From NCBI GenBank assembly GCA_902524865.1, contig CABZEV010000005.1, forward strand, positions 1 to 43,782: a DNA stretch of 43,782 nt. The letters are read 5' to 3'. Below the pieces are notes generated by a model. It did no database searches and was not told the DNA's origin. It was given only the letters and a program-made list of their open reading frames with translations. The position numbers and the translations under genes were made by a program. Positions 9,473 through 18,365 of this stretch are shown here, one piece after another (the stretch's first letter is position 1; the number at the start of each line of letters is the position of its first letter). The stretch is from an uncultured Pelagibacteraceae bacterium. Its GTDB lineage: Bacteria > Pseudomonadota > Alphaproteobacteria > Pelagibacterales > Pelagibacteraceae.

Positions 9473-11218
9473 ATGCTTAATTCTGAAGATTTAATAAATA
9501 AAGTAAAAGTTTATAATAAATTTTTAAACCCTGAAAAACTGAATAAAGCTTATGATTTTGCTGTTAAAGCACATAGTAATCAAAAGAGAGCTTCAGGTGA
9601 CCCATATTCAGTTCATCCAATAGAAGTCGCAAATATCCTAACAGATCTTAAATTAGATAGCGCTACCATTACTACTGGTTTATTACATGATACAATCGAA
9701 GATACCTATGCTACTTACGAAACCATTAAAGGAGAATTTGGTGAAGAGGTTGCAGATTTAGTTGATGGTGTTACAAAAATTTCAGTTTTTGAAAACACTG
9801 CAACCACAAACTCAAAAGCAGAAAATTTTAGAAAACTTATTTTAGCTACCTCAAAAGATATAAGAGTTTTGTTAGTTAAAATTGCAGATCGTTTACATAA
9901 TATGAGAACAATAAAAGCTATCATCAAAGAAGATAAAAGAATAAGAATTGCACAAGAGACAATGGAAATTTATGCACCATTGGCTGATAGAATGGGAATG
10001 CATAGAATTCGTGATGAGCTGGAGGATTTATCTTTTGAAGTTTTAAATAATGATGCAAGAGCACTAATTCAAAATAGATTAGATGAAATCAAATCTGACA
10101 AAAAAGATATTTTCGAATCTCTTTCTAATGAAATAAACACTTTGTTAGATGACAATAATATACAATCTAAAATTTATGGAAGAGGCAAAACACCTTTTTC
10201 AATTTGGAGAAAAGTTCAAAAGAAACGAGTTTCTCTTGAGCAAATAACTGATATTATTGGTTTTAGAATAATTTTAAAAAATATTGATGATTGTTACAAA
10301 ACTTTAGGGATAATACATAAAGAATACAATTGTATACCTGGCAAATTTAAAGATTATATCTCTTCACCTAAAATTAATGGTTATAAATCAATTCATACAG
10401 CAGTTATTGGATCTAATAAAAAACCCATAGAAATTCAAATTAGAACAACAGAAATGCATGATTTTGCTGAAAGGGGTATTGCTTCGCACTGGCAATATAA
10501 ATCTTCTGAGAAATTTAATTCTTTAACTTGGAAAGAATATGACTGGTTAAAAGATTTAGTAGAAATCATTGAAAAAAATGAAAATCCAGAACATTCATAT
10601 GAATATACAAAACTACAAATGTTCCAAGAAAATGTATTTTGCTTTACACCAAAAGGATCGGTTATTAAATTACCAAAAAATGCTACTCCAATTGATTTTG
10701 CATATGCCGTGCATACTAAAATAGGAGATACTGCAATCGGATGTGAAGTTAATGGTAATAAAAGTGAACTCCAAACTATTTTAAGAAATGGAGATCGAGT
10801 TAAAATTATTACCTCTAAAAATCATTCACCATCATTGCATTGGATCCCAACAACAAAAACAGGAAAAGCAAGGGCAGCTATAAGACGTTATTGGCATGAA
10901 AAGGGAGAAAGAAAAGAGGAAAGAGTAAAAAAGTACAATACTACTTTATGGATATCTTTACCAGATAAACCCGGTCAGCTTGGTAATGTTAGTTCGTTAA
11001 TCGGAGAGCATAAACTTAATATTTCAAACCTTGTGATGGCAGGCAAAAACCCTGACTATATAAATTTTAAATTCCAATTAATCATAAGGGATTTAAAAAA
11101 TTTCACTAATTTTATTGCAGAGCTAAAACAAAAAGGTATAAAATTTAAGATAATTAGACACGAAGATAAAAGAAATGCTTTCACACAAAAAATCCTTAGA
11201 TATTTTAAGAAAAACTAA
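9473..11218 (+). CDS. spoT: Bifunctional (p)ppGpp synthetase/hydrolase, compact RelA/SpoT homologue
   Basis: 581 aa. It makes and degrades the stringent-response alarmone. An HD hydrolase domain is at the N-terminus, with H34, HPIEVA (H48) and the H72-D73 pair in LLHDTIED. The synthetase domain comes next (YGRGKTPFSIWRKVQKKR, ITDIIGFRIIL). A TGS domain (VFCFTPKGSVIKLPKNATP) and a C-terminal ACT domain (SLPDKPGQLGNVSSLI) follow. It is about 120-160 residues shorter than E. coli SpoT/RelA. The loss maps between TGS and ACT, where the helical and zinc-finger-like regions normally lie. rpoZ, often a neighbour, is absent here. Confidence 0.93.
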   Translation: MLNSEDLINKVKVYNKFLNPEKLNKAYDFAVKAHSNQKRASGDPYSVHPIEVANILTDLKLDSATITTGLLHDTIEDTYATYETIKGEFGEEVADLVDGVTKISVFENTATTNSKAENFRKLILATSKDIRVLLVKIADRLHNMRTIKAIIKEDKRIRIAQETMEIYAPLADRMGMHRIRDELEDLSFEVLNNDARALIQNRLDEIKSDKKDIFESLSNEINTLLDDNNIQSKIYGRGKTPFSIWRKVQKKRVSLEQITDIIGFRIILKNIDDCYKTLGIIHKEYNCIPGKFKDYISSPKINGYKSIHTAVIGSNKKPIEIQIRTTEMHDFAERGIASHWQYKSSEKFNSLTWKEYDWLKDLVEIIEKNENPEHSYEYTKLQMFQENVFCFTPKGSVIKLPKNATPIDFAYAVHTKIGDTAIGCEVNGNKSELQTILRNGDRVKIITSKNHSPSLHWIPTTKTGKARAAIRRYWHEKGERKEERVKKYNTTLWISLPDKPGQLGNVSSLIGEHKLNISNLVMAGKNPDYINFKFQLIIRDLKNFTNFIAELKQKGIKFKIIRHEDKRNAFTQKILRYFKKN

Positions 11219-11762
11219 TGCATTATTAGAGGGACATTTTATTTTATCTTCTGGATTACACTCTTCAAAATATATTCAATGCGCAAAACTATTAAGTTTT
11301 CCGCATAAAGCAAAGAAAATTTGTAAATCTTTAGCCGGAAAAATTAAGAAAAAATTTAAAAACTTCGACTTAATTTTATCACCAGCAATGGGAGGTATAA
11401 TAATCGGTTATGAAATTGGCAGACTACTTAAAAAAGAAACTATTTTCTGTGAAAGAGTAAAAGGAAAATTTCAATTAAGAAGAGGTTTTCAAATTAAAAA
11501 AGGATCAAAAGTATTAATTATCGAAGATGTTATAACGACAGGTAAATCAAGCATGGAATGTGTTAAATTGATTAAAAATTCAAAAGCAAAACTAATGGGT
11601 TTTGCAACAATTATTGATAGATCATCAAAAAATAATTTAAAGATAAAAAAAAATATAGTTTCACACCTCAAAATTTCTGTTCCAACTTATAAAAAGAACA
11701 AAATTCCAAACGAGTTGAAATTAATTCCAATTTCAACACCAGGAAGTAGATACACGAAGTGA
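11175..11762 (+). CDS. pyrE: Orotate phosphoribosyltransferase
   Basis: 195 aa. It adds phosphoribose from PRPP to orotate to give OMP in pyrimidine synthesis. GHFILSSGLHSSKYIQCAKL is at about 20-39. The type I PRTase PRPP loop VLIIEDVITTGKSS is at 113-126. The ATG at 11175 lies 44 bases inside the rel gene in another frame. The residues it adds (LDILRKTNALLEGHF) look like a genuine family N-terminus, so the overlap is probably real. The stop overlaps the pdxJ start by 4 bases. Confidence 0.94.
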   Translation: MLSHKKSLDILRKTNALLEGHFILSSGLHSSKYIQCAKLLSFPHKAKKICKSLAGKIKKKFKNFDLILSPAMGGIIIGYEIGRLLKKETIFCERVKGKFQLRRGFQIKKGSKVLIIEDVITTGKSSMECVKLIKNSKAKLMGFATIIDRSSKNNLKIKKNIVSHLKISVPTYKKNKIPNELKLIPISTPGSRYTK

Positions 11763-12475
11763 GACGTCTTGGAGTAAATATTGATCATATAGCAACCCTG
11801 AGAAATGCTAGAGGTGAACTACATCCAGACCCGATATTTGCTGCTAAATTTGTTAAGAAAGCAGGTGCTGACTCAATAACAATTCATCTTCGTGAAGATA
11901 GAAGACATATAAAAGATAATGACGCAAAAAAAATTTGTTCTCTAAAAAAGATTTTGGTTAATTTGGAAATTTCAACTAATCCAAAAATGATAAGTAAAGC
12001 ATTGAAAATAAAACCAAATTATATTTGTTTAGTACCAGAGAATAGAAAAGAAGTTACCACAGAGGGAGGTTTAAACTTAGTTAAAAATAAAAATAAAATT
12101 AAAAATATAATTTTGAAATTTAAAAAGAAAAAAATTAGAACTAGTTTATTTATAAATCCATCAATTTATGATATTAAAACCTCTTATAAATTAGGATCTG
12201 ATTGTGTTGAAATTCATACAGGTAGACTTTCTAGATTAGTAAAATTGAAGAAGAATCATTCTAAAGAGCTTAATAGAATAAAAAAATGTTCAATTATTGC
12301 AAAGAAAATTGGTTTAGAAGTTCATGCTGGTCATGGACTTGATTATAAAACAACTGAATTATTATCTAGATTTAAAGAAATAGAAGAATTTAATATAGGA
12401 CACTATTTAATCGGTGAGTCGGTATTTTTTGGTTTATCCAAAGTAATAAAAAAGTTTAGAAAAATTATTAAATAA
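11759..12475 (+). CDS. pdxJ: Pyridoxine 5'-phosphate synthase
   Basis: 238 aa TIM-barrel enzyme that closes the pyridoxine ring from 3-amino-1-hydroxyacetone phosphate and deoxyxylulose 5-phosphate. Motifs are LGVNIDHIATLRNARG at the N-terminus, ITIHLREDRRHI, EIHTGRLSRL, VHAGHGLDY and EFNIGHYLIGES. The start is GTG in a GTGA overlap with the pyrE stop. PLP made by this pathway is needed by GlyA and MetY encoded in the same window. Confidence 0.97.
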   Translation: MRRLGVNIDHIATLRNARGELHPDPIFAAKFVKKAGADSITIHLREDRRHIKDNDAKKICSLKKILVNLEISTNPKMISKALKIKPNYICLVPENRKEVTTEGGLNLVKNKNKIKNIILKFKKKKIRTSLFINPSIYDIKTSYKLGSDCVEIHTGRLSRLVKLKKNHSKELNRIKKCSIIAKKIGLEVHAGHGLDYKTTELLSRFKEIEEFNIGHYLIGESVFFGLSKVIKKFRKIIK

Positions 12476-12480
12476 CAGAA

Positions 12481-12867
12481 ATGAAAATATTAGGAATTGG
12501 AGTTGATGTAGTAAATAATAGACGAATTCACCCTTTAATTAAAAACCAAAACTTTATAAAAAGAACTTTTGGACCTAATGAACTTAAATTTTCTAAAAAT
12601 AAAGTTAATAGAACAAACTTTTTTGCAAAAAGGTTTGCAGCGAAAGAGGCTTTATCAAAATCATTCGGCACTGGCATAAGAGATCATTTGAGTTTTAAAG
12701 ATATTGAAATTTTAAATGATAAAATGGGTAAACCTTTTTTCTATAAATCAAAAAAAATTGATAAAATTATAAAAAAAAAGTTCAAAATTAAGAAATATGA
12801 CTTGTTTCTTTCACTATCTGATGAAAAAGATCATTCAATAGCATTTACAATTTTGGTTAAAAGATAA
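12481..12867 (+). CDS. acpS: Holo-[acyl-carrier-protein] synthase
   Basis: 128 aa. It transfers 4'-phosphopantetheine from CoA to the acyl carrier protein serine. Conserved elements are ILGIGVDVVNNRRI, with metal-binding D9, and RFAAKEALSKSFGTGI, with E56. The length is normal for this trimeric enzyme. It lies 5 bases after pdxJ and overlaps lepB by one base (TAATG). This is the standard alphaproteobacterial pdxJ-acpS-lepB-rnc order. Confidence 0.95.
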   Translation: MKILGIGVDVVNNRRIHPLIKNQNFIKRTFGPNELKFSKNKVNRTNFFAKRFAAKEALSKSFGTGIRDHLSFKDIEILNDKMGKPFFYKSKKIDKIIKKKFKIKKYDLFLSLSDEKDHSIAFTILVKR

Positions 12868-13601
12868 TGATAGATAAAAATTTCTTTAAAGAAAACATAA
12901 TAACCTTATTTTATGCATTAATTATTGCAATTTTTATTAGATCGATATTTCTTCAACCATTTTACATACCATCTTCATCGATGGAGCCTAATCTGTTAGT
13001 TGGAGACAGATTATTTGTAACTAAATATTCATATGGTTATAGCAAACATTCATTTCCGTTTAGCCCACCTATTTTTACAGGAAGGTTAATGTTTAGTGAG
13101 CCGAAAAGGGGAGATGTTGTAGTATTCAAAACTCCTGCAGATAATAGAACTGATTATATAAAAAGATTAATTGGTTTACCCGGAGATCAAATACAATTTA
13201 TTAATTCAAATTTGTATATAAATAATGCAGAAGTTTTGAAATCCAGAATCTCAGAAAATGATAAAATATTTTGTGGAAATAGAACCATTGATGTATTTAC
13301 TTTTGAGGAAATTTTACCTAATGGAAAAAAACATAAAACTGTTTACTTAAAAGATTATACATTTAAAAATTCAGATAAATTTATAGTTCCAAAGGATTAC
13401 TACTTCTACTTAGGAGATAATAGAGATTGTTCTAAGGATAGTAGATATTTATCAAGTGTAGGATATGTACATAAAGATAATTTAGTAGGAAAGGCTCAAT
13501 TTATTTTCTTCTCTTCAGATAGATCTGTTGGAAGTATTTTTTCATTTTGGAAATGGAACAAATCAATAAGATTTGATAGATTCTTTCAAAAGATCAAATA
13601 A
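12867..13601 (+). CDS. lepB: Signal peptidase I
   Basis: 244 aa inner-membrane serine protease that removes Sec/Tat signal peptides. One N-terminal membrane segment is at about 10-28. It is followed by the catalytic serine S38 in IPSSSMEPNLLVGDRL, and the general-base lysine K99 in DYIKRLIGLPGD. Box E is YFYLGDNRDCSKDSR. Overlaps of one base at both ends tie it to acpS and rnc. Confidence 0.97.
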   Translation: MIDKNFFKENIITLFYALIIAIFIRSIFLQPFYIPSSSMEPNLLVGDRLFVTKYSYGYSKHSFPFSPPIFTGRLMFSEPKRGDVVVFKTPADNRTDYIKRLIGLPGDQIQFINSNLYINNAEVLKSRISENDKIFCGNRTIDVFTFEEILPNGKKHKTVYLKDYTFKNSDKFIVPKDYYFYLGDNRDCSKDSRYLSSVGYVHKDNLVGKAQFIFFSSDRSVGSIFSFWKWNKSIRFDRFFQKIK

Positions 13602-14269
13602 TGAAAATTAATTATCAAACTTTAGAAAAAAAAATTAAGATCAATTTTAAAGACAAAGATTTGTTAGTTAGATCATTAACTCATAAAAGCTATAACAAAG
13701 AAATTAATAATGAAAAATTAGAATTTTTAGGTGATCGTGTCTTAGGATTAGTAATTGCAAAAAAACTTTTAGAAATTTACCCAAATGAAAAAGAGGGTAT
13801 ATTAGATAAAAAGTTTGCATCATTAGTAAATAAGAAAACTTGTTTACAAATCGCAAAAAAAATTAATCTTGATAAATATATTTTAACTTTAGATATTAAG
13901 AAAAAGAAAAATATAGTAGAGGATAAGGTTGTTTCTGATTGTTGTGAAGCATTAATAGGATCTATTTATCTAGATAAAGGTTTTAATTTTGTAGAAAAAT
14001 TTATTTTAGAATTATGGTCAGAAAATATTAAAGACAGCGTTATTACTCAAATAGATGCAAAAACAAAATTACAAGAATTCTCTTTAAAAAGATTTAAGAA
14101 ATTACCAATTTATAAACTTATTTCAAATACTGGACCAAGACATAAACCCCTTTTTAAGGTTGGTGTAAAATTAGTTGATACTAAGTTTTTTTTAGCAGAG
14201 GGTAGTTCGAAAAAAGATGCTGAACAAAATGCTGCTATTAAATGTTTACAAAATCAGAGCAATTTATGA
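13601..14269 (+). CDS. rnc: Ribonuclease III
   Basis: 222 aa. It cleaves double-stranded RNA in rRNA and mRNA processing. The catalytic signature NEKLEFLGDRVLGLVIA is at about 37-53, with E41 and D45. The second acidic cluster is VVSDCCEALIGSIYLDKG. A C-terminal double-stranded-RNA-binding domain starts at about 150 (DAKTKLQEFSLKRFKKLP, ending AEQNAAIKCL). In most proteobacteria era lies between rnc and recO. Here rnc overlaps recO directly (ATGA). Confidence 0.97.
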   Translation: MKINYQTLEKKIKINFKDKDLLVRSLTHKSYNKEINNEKLEFLGDRVLGLVIAKKLLEIYPNEKEGILDKKFASLVNKKTCLQIAKKINLDKYILTLDIKKKKNIVEDKVVSDCCEALIGSIYLDKGFNFVEKFILELWSENIKDSVITQIDAKTKLQEFSLKRFKKLPIYKLISNTGPRHKPLFKVGVKLVDTKFFLAEGSSKKDAEQNAAIKCLQNQSNL

Positions 14270-14946
14270 TTTGGGACGATATTGGATTTTTATTGAATAA
14301 AAATAGATATAATGAAAATTCATTAATATCCGAAATTTATACTAAAAATTTTGGTAAAATAAGTGGTATTATTTTTGGTGGAACTTCAAAAAAAATTAAG
14401 AACTATCTTCAAATAGGAAATAAACTGTATGTAAATTATAATTCTAAAAATGAAAATAGCATGGGTTATTTTAAAGTAGAAATTCAAAAAGCTTTATCTC
14501 CACTATATTTTGATAACCATCAAAAATTAACTTGTATCTCCTCAGCTATGAACTTGGTTAAATTACTTACAGCTGAGTCACAAAAAAATGCAAAGATATT
14601 TTCTTTGTTAGAAGAATTTTATGTTCTATTAAACTCTAAAGACTGGATAAAAAATTATATCTTTTGGGAGTTGGAATTATTTAAATCTTTGGGCTATGAC
14701 TTAAATTTTGAGAATTTAGTTAATGAAAAAATTATTGGTGATCAAAAACAATATATATCGAAGTCATCAACAGAAAAAAGAATTATACCTAATTTTTTAA
14801 TAGAAAAAAATAACTCAATTGAAGATATAGAATCTTTATTGACAGGTCTCAAATTGTTGAGTGATTATCTTGAAAAGTCAATTTTAAAGCCTAATAACCT
14901 AAACCAACCAATCAGCAGATTACAATTTATTAATACTTTAAAATAA
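14266..14946 (+). CDS. recO: DNA repair protein RecO
   Basis: 226 aa from the preferred start. RecO loads RecA onto SSB-coated single strands together with RecR. The N-terminal OB-fold opening MIWDDIGFLLNKNRYNENSL matches the family pattern of starting Met-x-Trp-x-Asp. I therefore chose the ATG at 14266, which forms an ATGA overlap with the rnc stop, over the in-frame ATG at 14242. The remaining helical region is divergent. It converges on hemB with no intervening bases. Confidence 0.85.
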   Translation: MIWDDIGFLLNKNRYNENSLISEIYTKNFGKISGIIFGGTSKKIKNYLQIGNKLYVNYNSKNENSMGYFKVEIQKALSPLYFDNHQKLTCISSAMNLVKLLTAESQKNAKIFSLLEEFYVLLNSKDWIKNYIFWELELFKSLGYDLNFENLVNEKIIGDQKQYISKSSTEKRIIPNFLIEKNNSIEDIESLLTGLKLLSDYLEKSILKPNNLNQPISRLQFINTLK

Positions 14947-15936
14947 TTATTTAATAATTTGGTCTAATCTATCAGCGTAATAGCTAACAATTGCATTTGC
15001 TCCAGCTCTTTTAAAAGAAACAAGACTTTCTAAAATAATATTTCGATCAGTTAAATCATTTTTAATTCCATGTTCTAATAAAGAATATTCACCTGAGACT
15101 TGATAGGCCATAACTGGAATTTTAAAGTTTTCTTTAACTTTTTTAATGATATCAAGATATGGTAGTCCAGGTTTAACCATAACCATATCAGCTCCTTCTT
15201 TTATATCCAAAGCGACCTCTCTTAAGGCTTCATCACTATTTCTATAATCCATTTGATAATTCTTTTTATTTCCTTTTAATAAGTTTTTTGAACCAACTGC
15301 ATCTCTGAAAGGGCCATAGAAACTTGACGCATATTTAACAGCATAAGAAAGTATTTGTGTCATTTTAAAATTATGTTTGTCTAGATATTTTCTAATTTCA
15401 CCAATTCGACCATCCATCATATCAGATGGTGCTAAAACATCACAACCCATTTGTGCCTGCAACAAAGATTGATCTAATAAAATTTTTATAGTTTCGTCAT
15501 TTAACACATATTTGTTTTGTAAAAGTCCATCATGACCATGTGAGGTATATGGATCTAATGCAACATCACACATTATTCCAATCTCATTTTTATATTTATT
15601 CTTTATTATCTGTAGTGCCCTACAAACCAGATTATTTTCGTTAAGAGCCTCGGTACCTAAGTCGTTTTTTTTTCTTTTTTCAGTGTATGGAAACAATGCA
15701 ATCATAGGTATGCCTTTTTTAATTGCTCTGTCTACTATATTATTTAATTTATCAATTGTGTATCTGTAAACACCGGGCATTGATTTAATAGATTGTTTTT
15801 TATTTTTTCCATCAATTAGAAAAATGGGTAAAATAAAATCATTAGGTGTAAGATTATTTTCTTCAATTAACCTTCTTGACCAATCAGTTTTTCTATTGCG
15901 TCTAAGTCTCAATGCTGGGAATTTTCCTGTAATCAT
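14947..15936 (-). CDS. hemB: Delta-aminolevulinic acid dehydratase (porphobilinogen synthase)
   Basis: 329 aa. It condenses two aminolevulinate molecules to porphobilinogen in heme synthesis. Active-site lysines are K201 (SYAVKYASSFYGPF) and K255 (VMVKPGLPY). The metal segment reads CDVALDPYTSHGHDGLL. Asp and Ala replace the cysteines of zinc enzymes, so this is the zinc-independent, magnesium-type form common in alphaproteobacteria. It is transcribed away from the 2OG oxygenase gene across a 91-base gap, and converges tail to tail with recO. Confidence 0.97.
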   Translation of the reverse strand: MITGKFPALRLRRNRKTDWSRRLIEENNLTPNDFILPIFLIDGKNKKQSIKSMPGVYRYTIDKLNNIVDRAIKKGIPMIALFPYTEKRKKNDLGTEALNENNLVCRALQIIKNKYKNEIGIMCDVALDPYTSHGHDGLLQNKYVLNDETIKILLDQSLLQAQMGCDVLAPSDMMDGRIGEIRKYLDKHNFKMTQILSYAVKYASSFYGPFRDAVGSKNLLKGNKKNYQMDYRNSDEALREVALDIKEGADMVMVKPGLPYLDIIKKVKENFKIPVMAYQVSGEYSLLEHGIKNDLTDRNIILESLVSFKRAGANAIVSYYADRLDQIIK

Positions 15937-16027
15937 GTTTAAATCTATTTAAAATATGCGACAAATGTTATATACAAATATATCTTAAAAAAGATATTAA
16001 ACAACATCAGGAGACAATAAATTACAA

Positions 16028-16618
16028 ATGAATTTAAATTTTAACGATTTTCAAAAACAGGATATTAAATTTGATGTGAACAAACTTCAAAACGCTTATA
16101 ATGAATTATTAACCATCAAGGGTTTTTCAGGAGTTGATGGTGTTACAAATTTTGGTGCCATTTCATTAACACAAATACCAGGTGATCCAGACTCTATTAA
16201 AGGTAATAAAGCAAGAGGTGTGTTCTGGACTAAACCAGACTCTTCTGGAAAAGAAGCTATGAGAGATGAAATGATTGATGAGTCTGCTTATTCTGAATTT
16301 ATTGAAGATTACAAAAATACTTATTTTAAAGAAGTGTTTGATGTGCTTTCATCAAAGTATAAATTAGGACGTGTAAGAATTTTATTAAAGGAGCCAAGAT
16401 CAACTTTAAGTTGGCACAGAGATCCGGAGCCTAGACTACATATTCCGATAATTACTAACCCAGGCTCTATAATGGTTATTGATAATGTTGCAAAACATAT
16501 GCCCGCAGATGGATCTGTTTGGATTACTAATAATACTAAATATCACAACGCATTCAATGGAGGAGAGGAAAACAGAATCCATTTAGTTGCATGCGTTTTA
16601 GATTACAATTTTAACTAA
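16028..16618 (+). CDS. Aspartyl/asparaginyl beta-hydroxylase-like 2OG-Fe(II) oxygenase
   Basis: 196 aa. The jelly-roll double-stranded beta-helix of AspH-type (PF05118-like) dioxygenases is recognisable. The iron triad is H130-x-D132 in LSWHRDPEPRLHIPI and H173 in KYHNAFN. A 2-oxoglutarate-anchoring arginine R183 sits in ENRIHLVACVLD. The substrate is unknown and neighbours (hemB, rpiB) do not suggest one. A purine-rich AGGAGA lies about 13 bases upstream of the ATG, which is far for a ribosome binding site. Fold and chemistry are confident; the biological role is not. Confidence 0.75.
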   Translation: MNLNFNDFQKQDIKFDVNKLQNAYNELLTIKGFSGVDGVTNFGAISLTQIPGDPDSIKGNKARGVFWTKPDSSGKEAMRDEMIDESAYSEFIEDYKNTYFKEVFDVLSSKYKLGRVRILLKEPRSTLSWHRDPEPRLHIPIITNPGSIMVIDNVAKHMPADGSVWITNNTKYHNAFNGGEENRIHLVACVLDYNFN

Positions 16619-16619
16619 T

Positions 16620-17045
16620 TTGAAAAAAATATTTATTTCTTCAGATCACGCTGGATATAATTTGAAAGAACAAATTAAAAAAAAGTTTTTAAAAAGATAC
16701 AATTTTCATGATCTTGGGACTGATAATTCAAAGATCTCAGTAAATTACCCAGATTATGCCCATAAATTATGTAAAAGGGTCAGCGTAAACTCACAAAATA
16801 TGGGTATTTTAGTTTGTGGTTCAGGTATGGGAATGTCAATGGCGGCCAATAAACACAAAAAAATTCGAGCTGCAGTGTGTTATTCAATAAAAAACACAAA
16901 ATTATCGAGATTGCATAACAATGCAAATATTATAACATTAGGATCTAGATTGACAAAAAAAAAAACTGCCTTTAAATGTATTGAAGCATTTATTAATACT
17001 AAATTTGAAGGTGGTAGACATAAAAAAAGAGTAAAAAAAATATAG
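16620..17045 (+). CDS. rpiB: Ribose-5-phosphate isomerase B
   Basis: 141 aa. It interconverts ribose 5-phosphate and ribulose 5-phosphate in the pentose phosphate pathway. KKIFISSDHAGYNLKEQI carries D9 and H10. The active-site cysteine C66 is in ILVCGSGMGMSMAANK. NANIITLGSRL closes the domain. It begins with TTG one base after the preceding stop. No ATG lies near the conserved N-terminus, so the TTG start is well supported. glyA follows 6 bases downstream. Confidence 0.95.
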   Translation: MKKIFISSDHAGYNLKEQIKKKFLKRYNFHDLGTDNSKISVNYPDYAHKLCKRVSVNSQNMGILVCGSGMGMSMAANKHKKIRAAVCYSIKNTKLSRLHNNANIITLGSRLTKKKTAFKCIEAFINTKFEGGRHKKRVKKI

Positions 17046-17051
17046 GTAAAA

Positions 17052-18365
17052 ATGTCAAGTGAAACAAAATACATAAATTCTTCTTATCAAGATTTTTTTG
17101 AAAAAAGTCTTTCAAAATCTGACCCAGATTTATTTAAGGCAATAAATGATGAATTAATCAGACAACAAAACCACATTGAGCTAATAGCTTCTGAAAATAT
17201 AGTCTCACAAGCTGTATTGGAAGCTCAAGGATCAGTTCTGACAAATAAGTATGCAGAAGGTTATCCAGGTAAAAGATATTACAATGGATGTGAACATGTT
17301 GATGTAGCAGAACAACTGGCACTTGAAAGAATAAAAAAACTTTTCAATTGTAAGTATGCAAATGTTCAACCTCATTCAGGTGCTCAAGCAAATGGTGCTG
17401 TATTTTTGGCTTTGTTAAAACCAAATGATACTTTTATGGGTATGAGCTTAAATTCAGGAGGTCACATAACTCATGGATTAAAGATTTCAATGTCGGGCAA
17501 ATGGTTTAATGCGATAAGTTATGATGTAGATAAAGAATCTGAATTAATTGATTATGATAACGTTGAAAAACTCGCTCTAGAACATAAACCGAAATTAATT
17601 ATTGCAGGTGGTAGTGCGTATTCAAGAGTAATAGATTTTAAAAGATTTAGAGAAATTGCTGATAAAGTAGGTGCATATCTTATGGTAGATATGGCTCATT
17701 TTTCTGGTTTAGTAGCTGGCAAAGGATATCCAAATCCTTGTGAGTATGCACATGTTGTAACATCCACAACACATAAAGTATTTAGAAGTGCACGTGGTGG
17801 AATTATTTTATCAAATGATTTAGATCTTGGAAAAAAATTTGATACAGCTGTTTTTCCTGGTTATCAGGGTGGTCCTTTAATGCATATCATTGCTGCCAAA
17901 GCTGCAGGTTTTTTTGAAGCATTAAAACCGGAGTTCCAAACTTACATAAAGAATGTTTTAGCAAACGCTAAAATGTTAGCGGAGACTTTAAAAAATAATG
18001 GATTTAAAATTTACTCAGGTGGCACAGACACACATTTAATGTTAGTTGACTTAAGACCTTTTGGTGTAAAAGGAAATGTAGCCTCTGAGAGTCTATGTAG
18101 AGCCAATATCACTTGTAATAAAAATGGGATCCCTTTTGATACAGAAAAACCAATGATAACTTCTGGTATAAGATTAGGATCACAAGCTGCTACAACAAGG
18201 GGATTTGGTTTAAAAGAATTTGAAAAAGTAGGTGAATTAATAACTAAAGTAATAAAAGGATTATCTGAAAATCCAGAGGACAATAGTAAAGTGGAAAATG
18301 AAGTGAGACAAGAAGTTATAAATTTATGTTCTAATTTTCCAATTTATAAAAATTTGAATAAATGA
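17052..18365 (+). CDS. glyA: Serine hydroxymethyltransferase
   Basis: 437 aa PLP enzyme interconverting serine + THF with glycine + 5,10-methylene-[23 protein letters not shown] and [20 protein letters not shown] are canonical. The PLP lysine is K242 in [13 protein letters not shown], a slight variant of the common THKTLRGPRGG. It overlaps nrdR (ATGA), as in many alphaproteobacteria. Together with sarcosine oxidase it links glycine and C1 metabolism in this window. Confidence 0.98.
   Translation: MSSETKYINSSYQDFFEKSLSKSDPDLFKAINDELIRQQNHIELIASENIVSQAVLEAQGSVLTNKYAEGYPGKRYYNGCEHVDVAEQLALERIKKLFNCKYANVQPHSGAQANGAVFLALLKPNDTFMGMSLNSGGHITHGLKISMSGKWFNAISYDVDKESELIDYDNVEKLALEHKPKLIIAGGSAYSRVIDFKRFREIADKVGAYLMVDMAHFSGLVAGKGYPNPCEYAHVVTSTTHKVFRSARGGIILSNDLDLGKKFDTAVFPGYQGGPLMHIIAAKAAGFFEALKPEFQTYIKNVLANAKMLAETLKNNGFKIYSGGTDTHLMLVDLRPFGVKGNVASESLCRANITCNKNGIPFDTEKPMITSGIRLGSQAATTRGFGLKEFEKVGELITKVIKGLSENPEDNSKVENEVRQEVINLCSNFPIYKNLNK

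Noticed and set aside
14242..14265. Upstream ATG for recO
   Set aside because: The downstream ATG at 14266 matches the conserved RecO N-terminus and forms an ATGA overlap with rnc.
15980..15997. Palindrome ATATCTT/AAGATAT between hemB and the oxygenase gene as an operator
   Set aside because: Short, purely A/T-rich and expected often by chance in this composition; no second copy was noticed.
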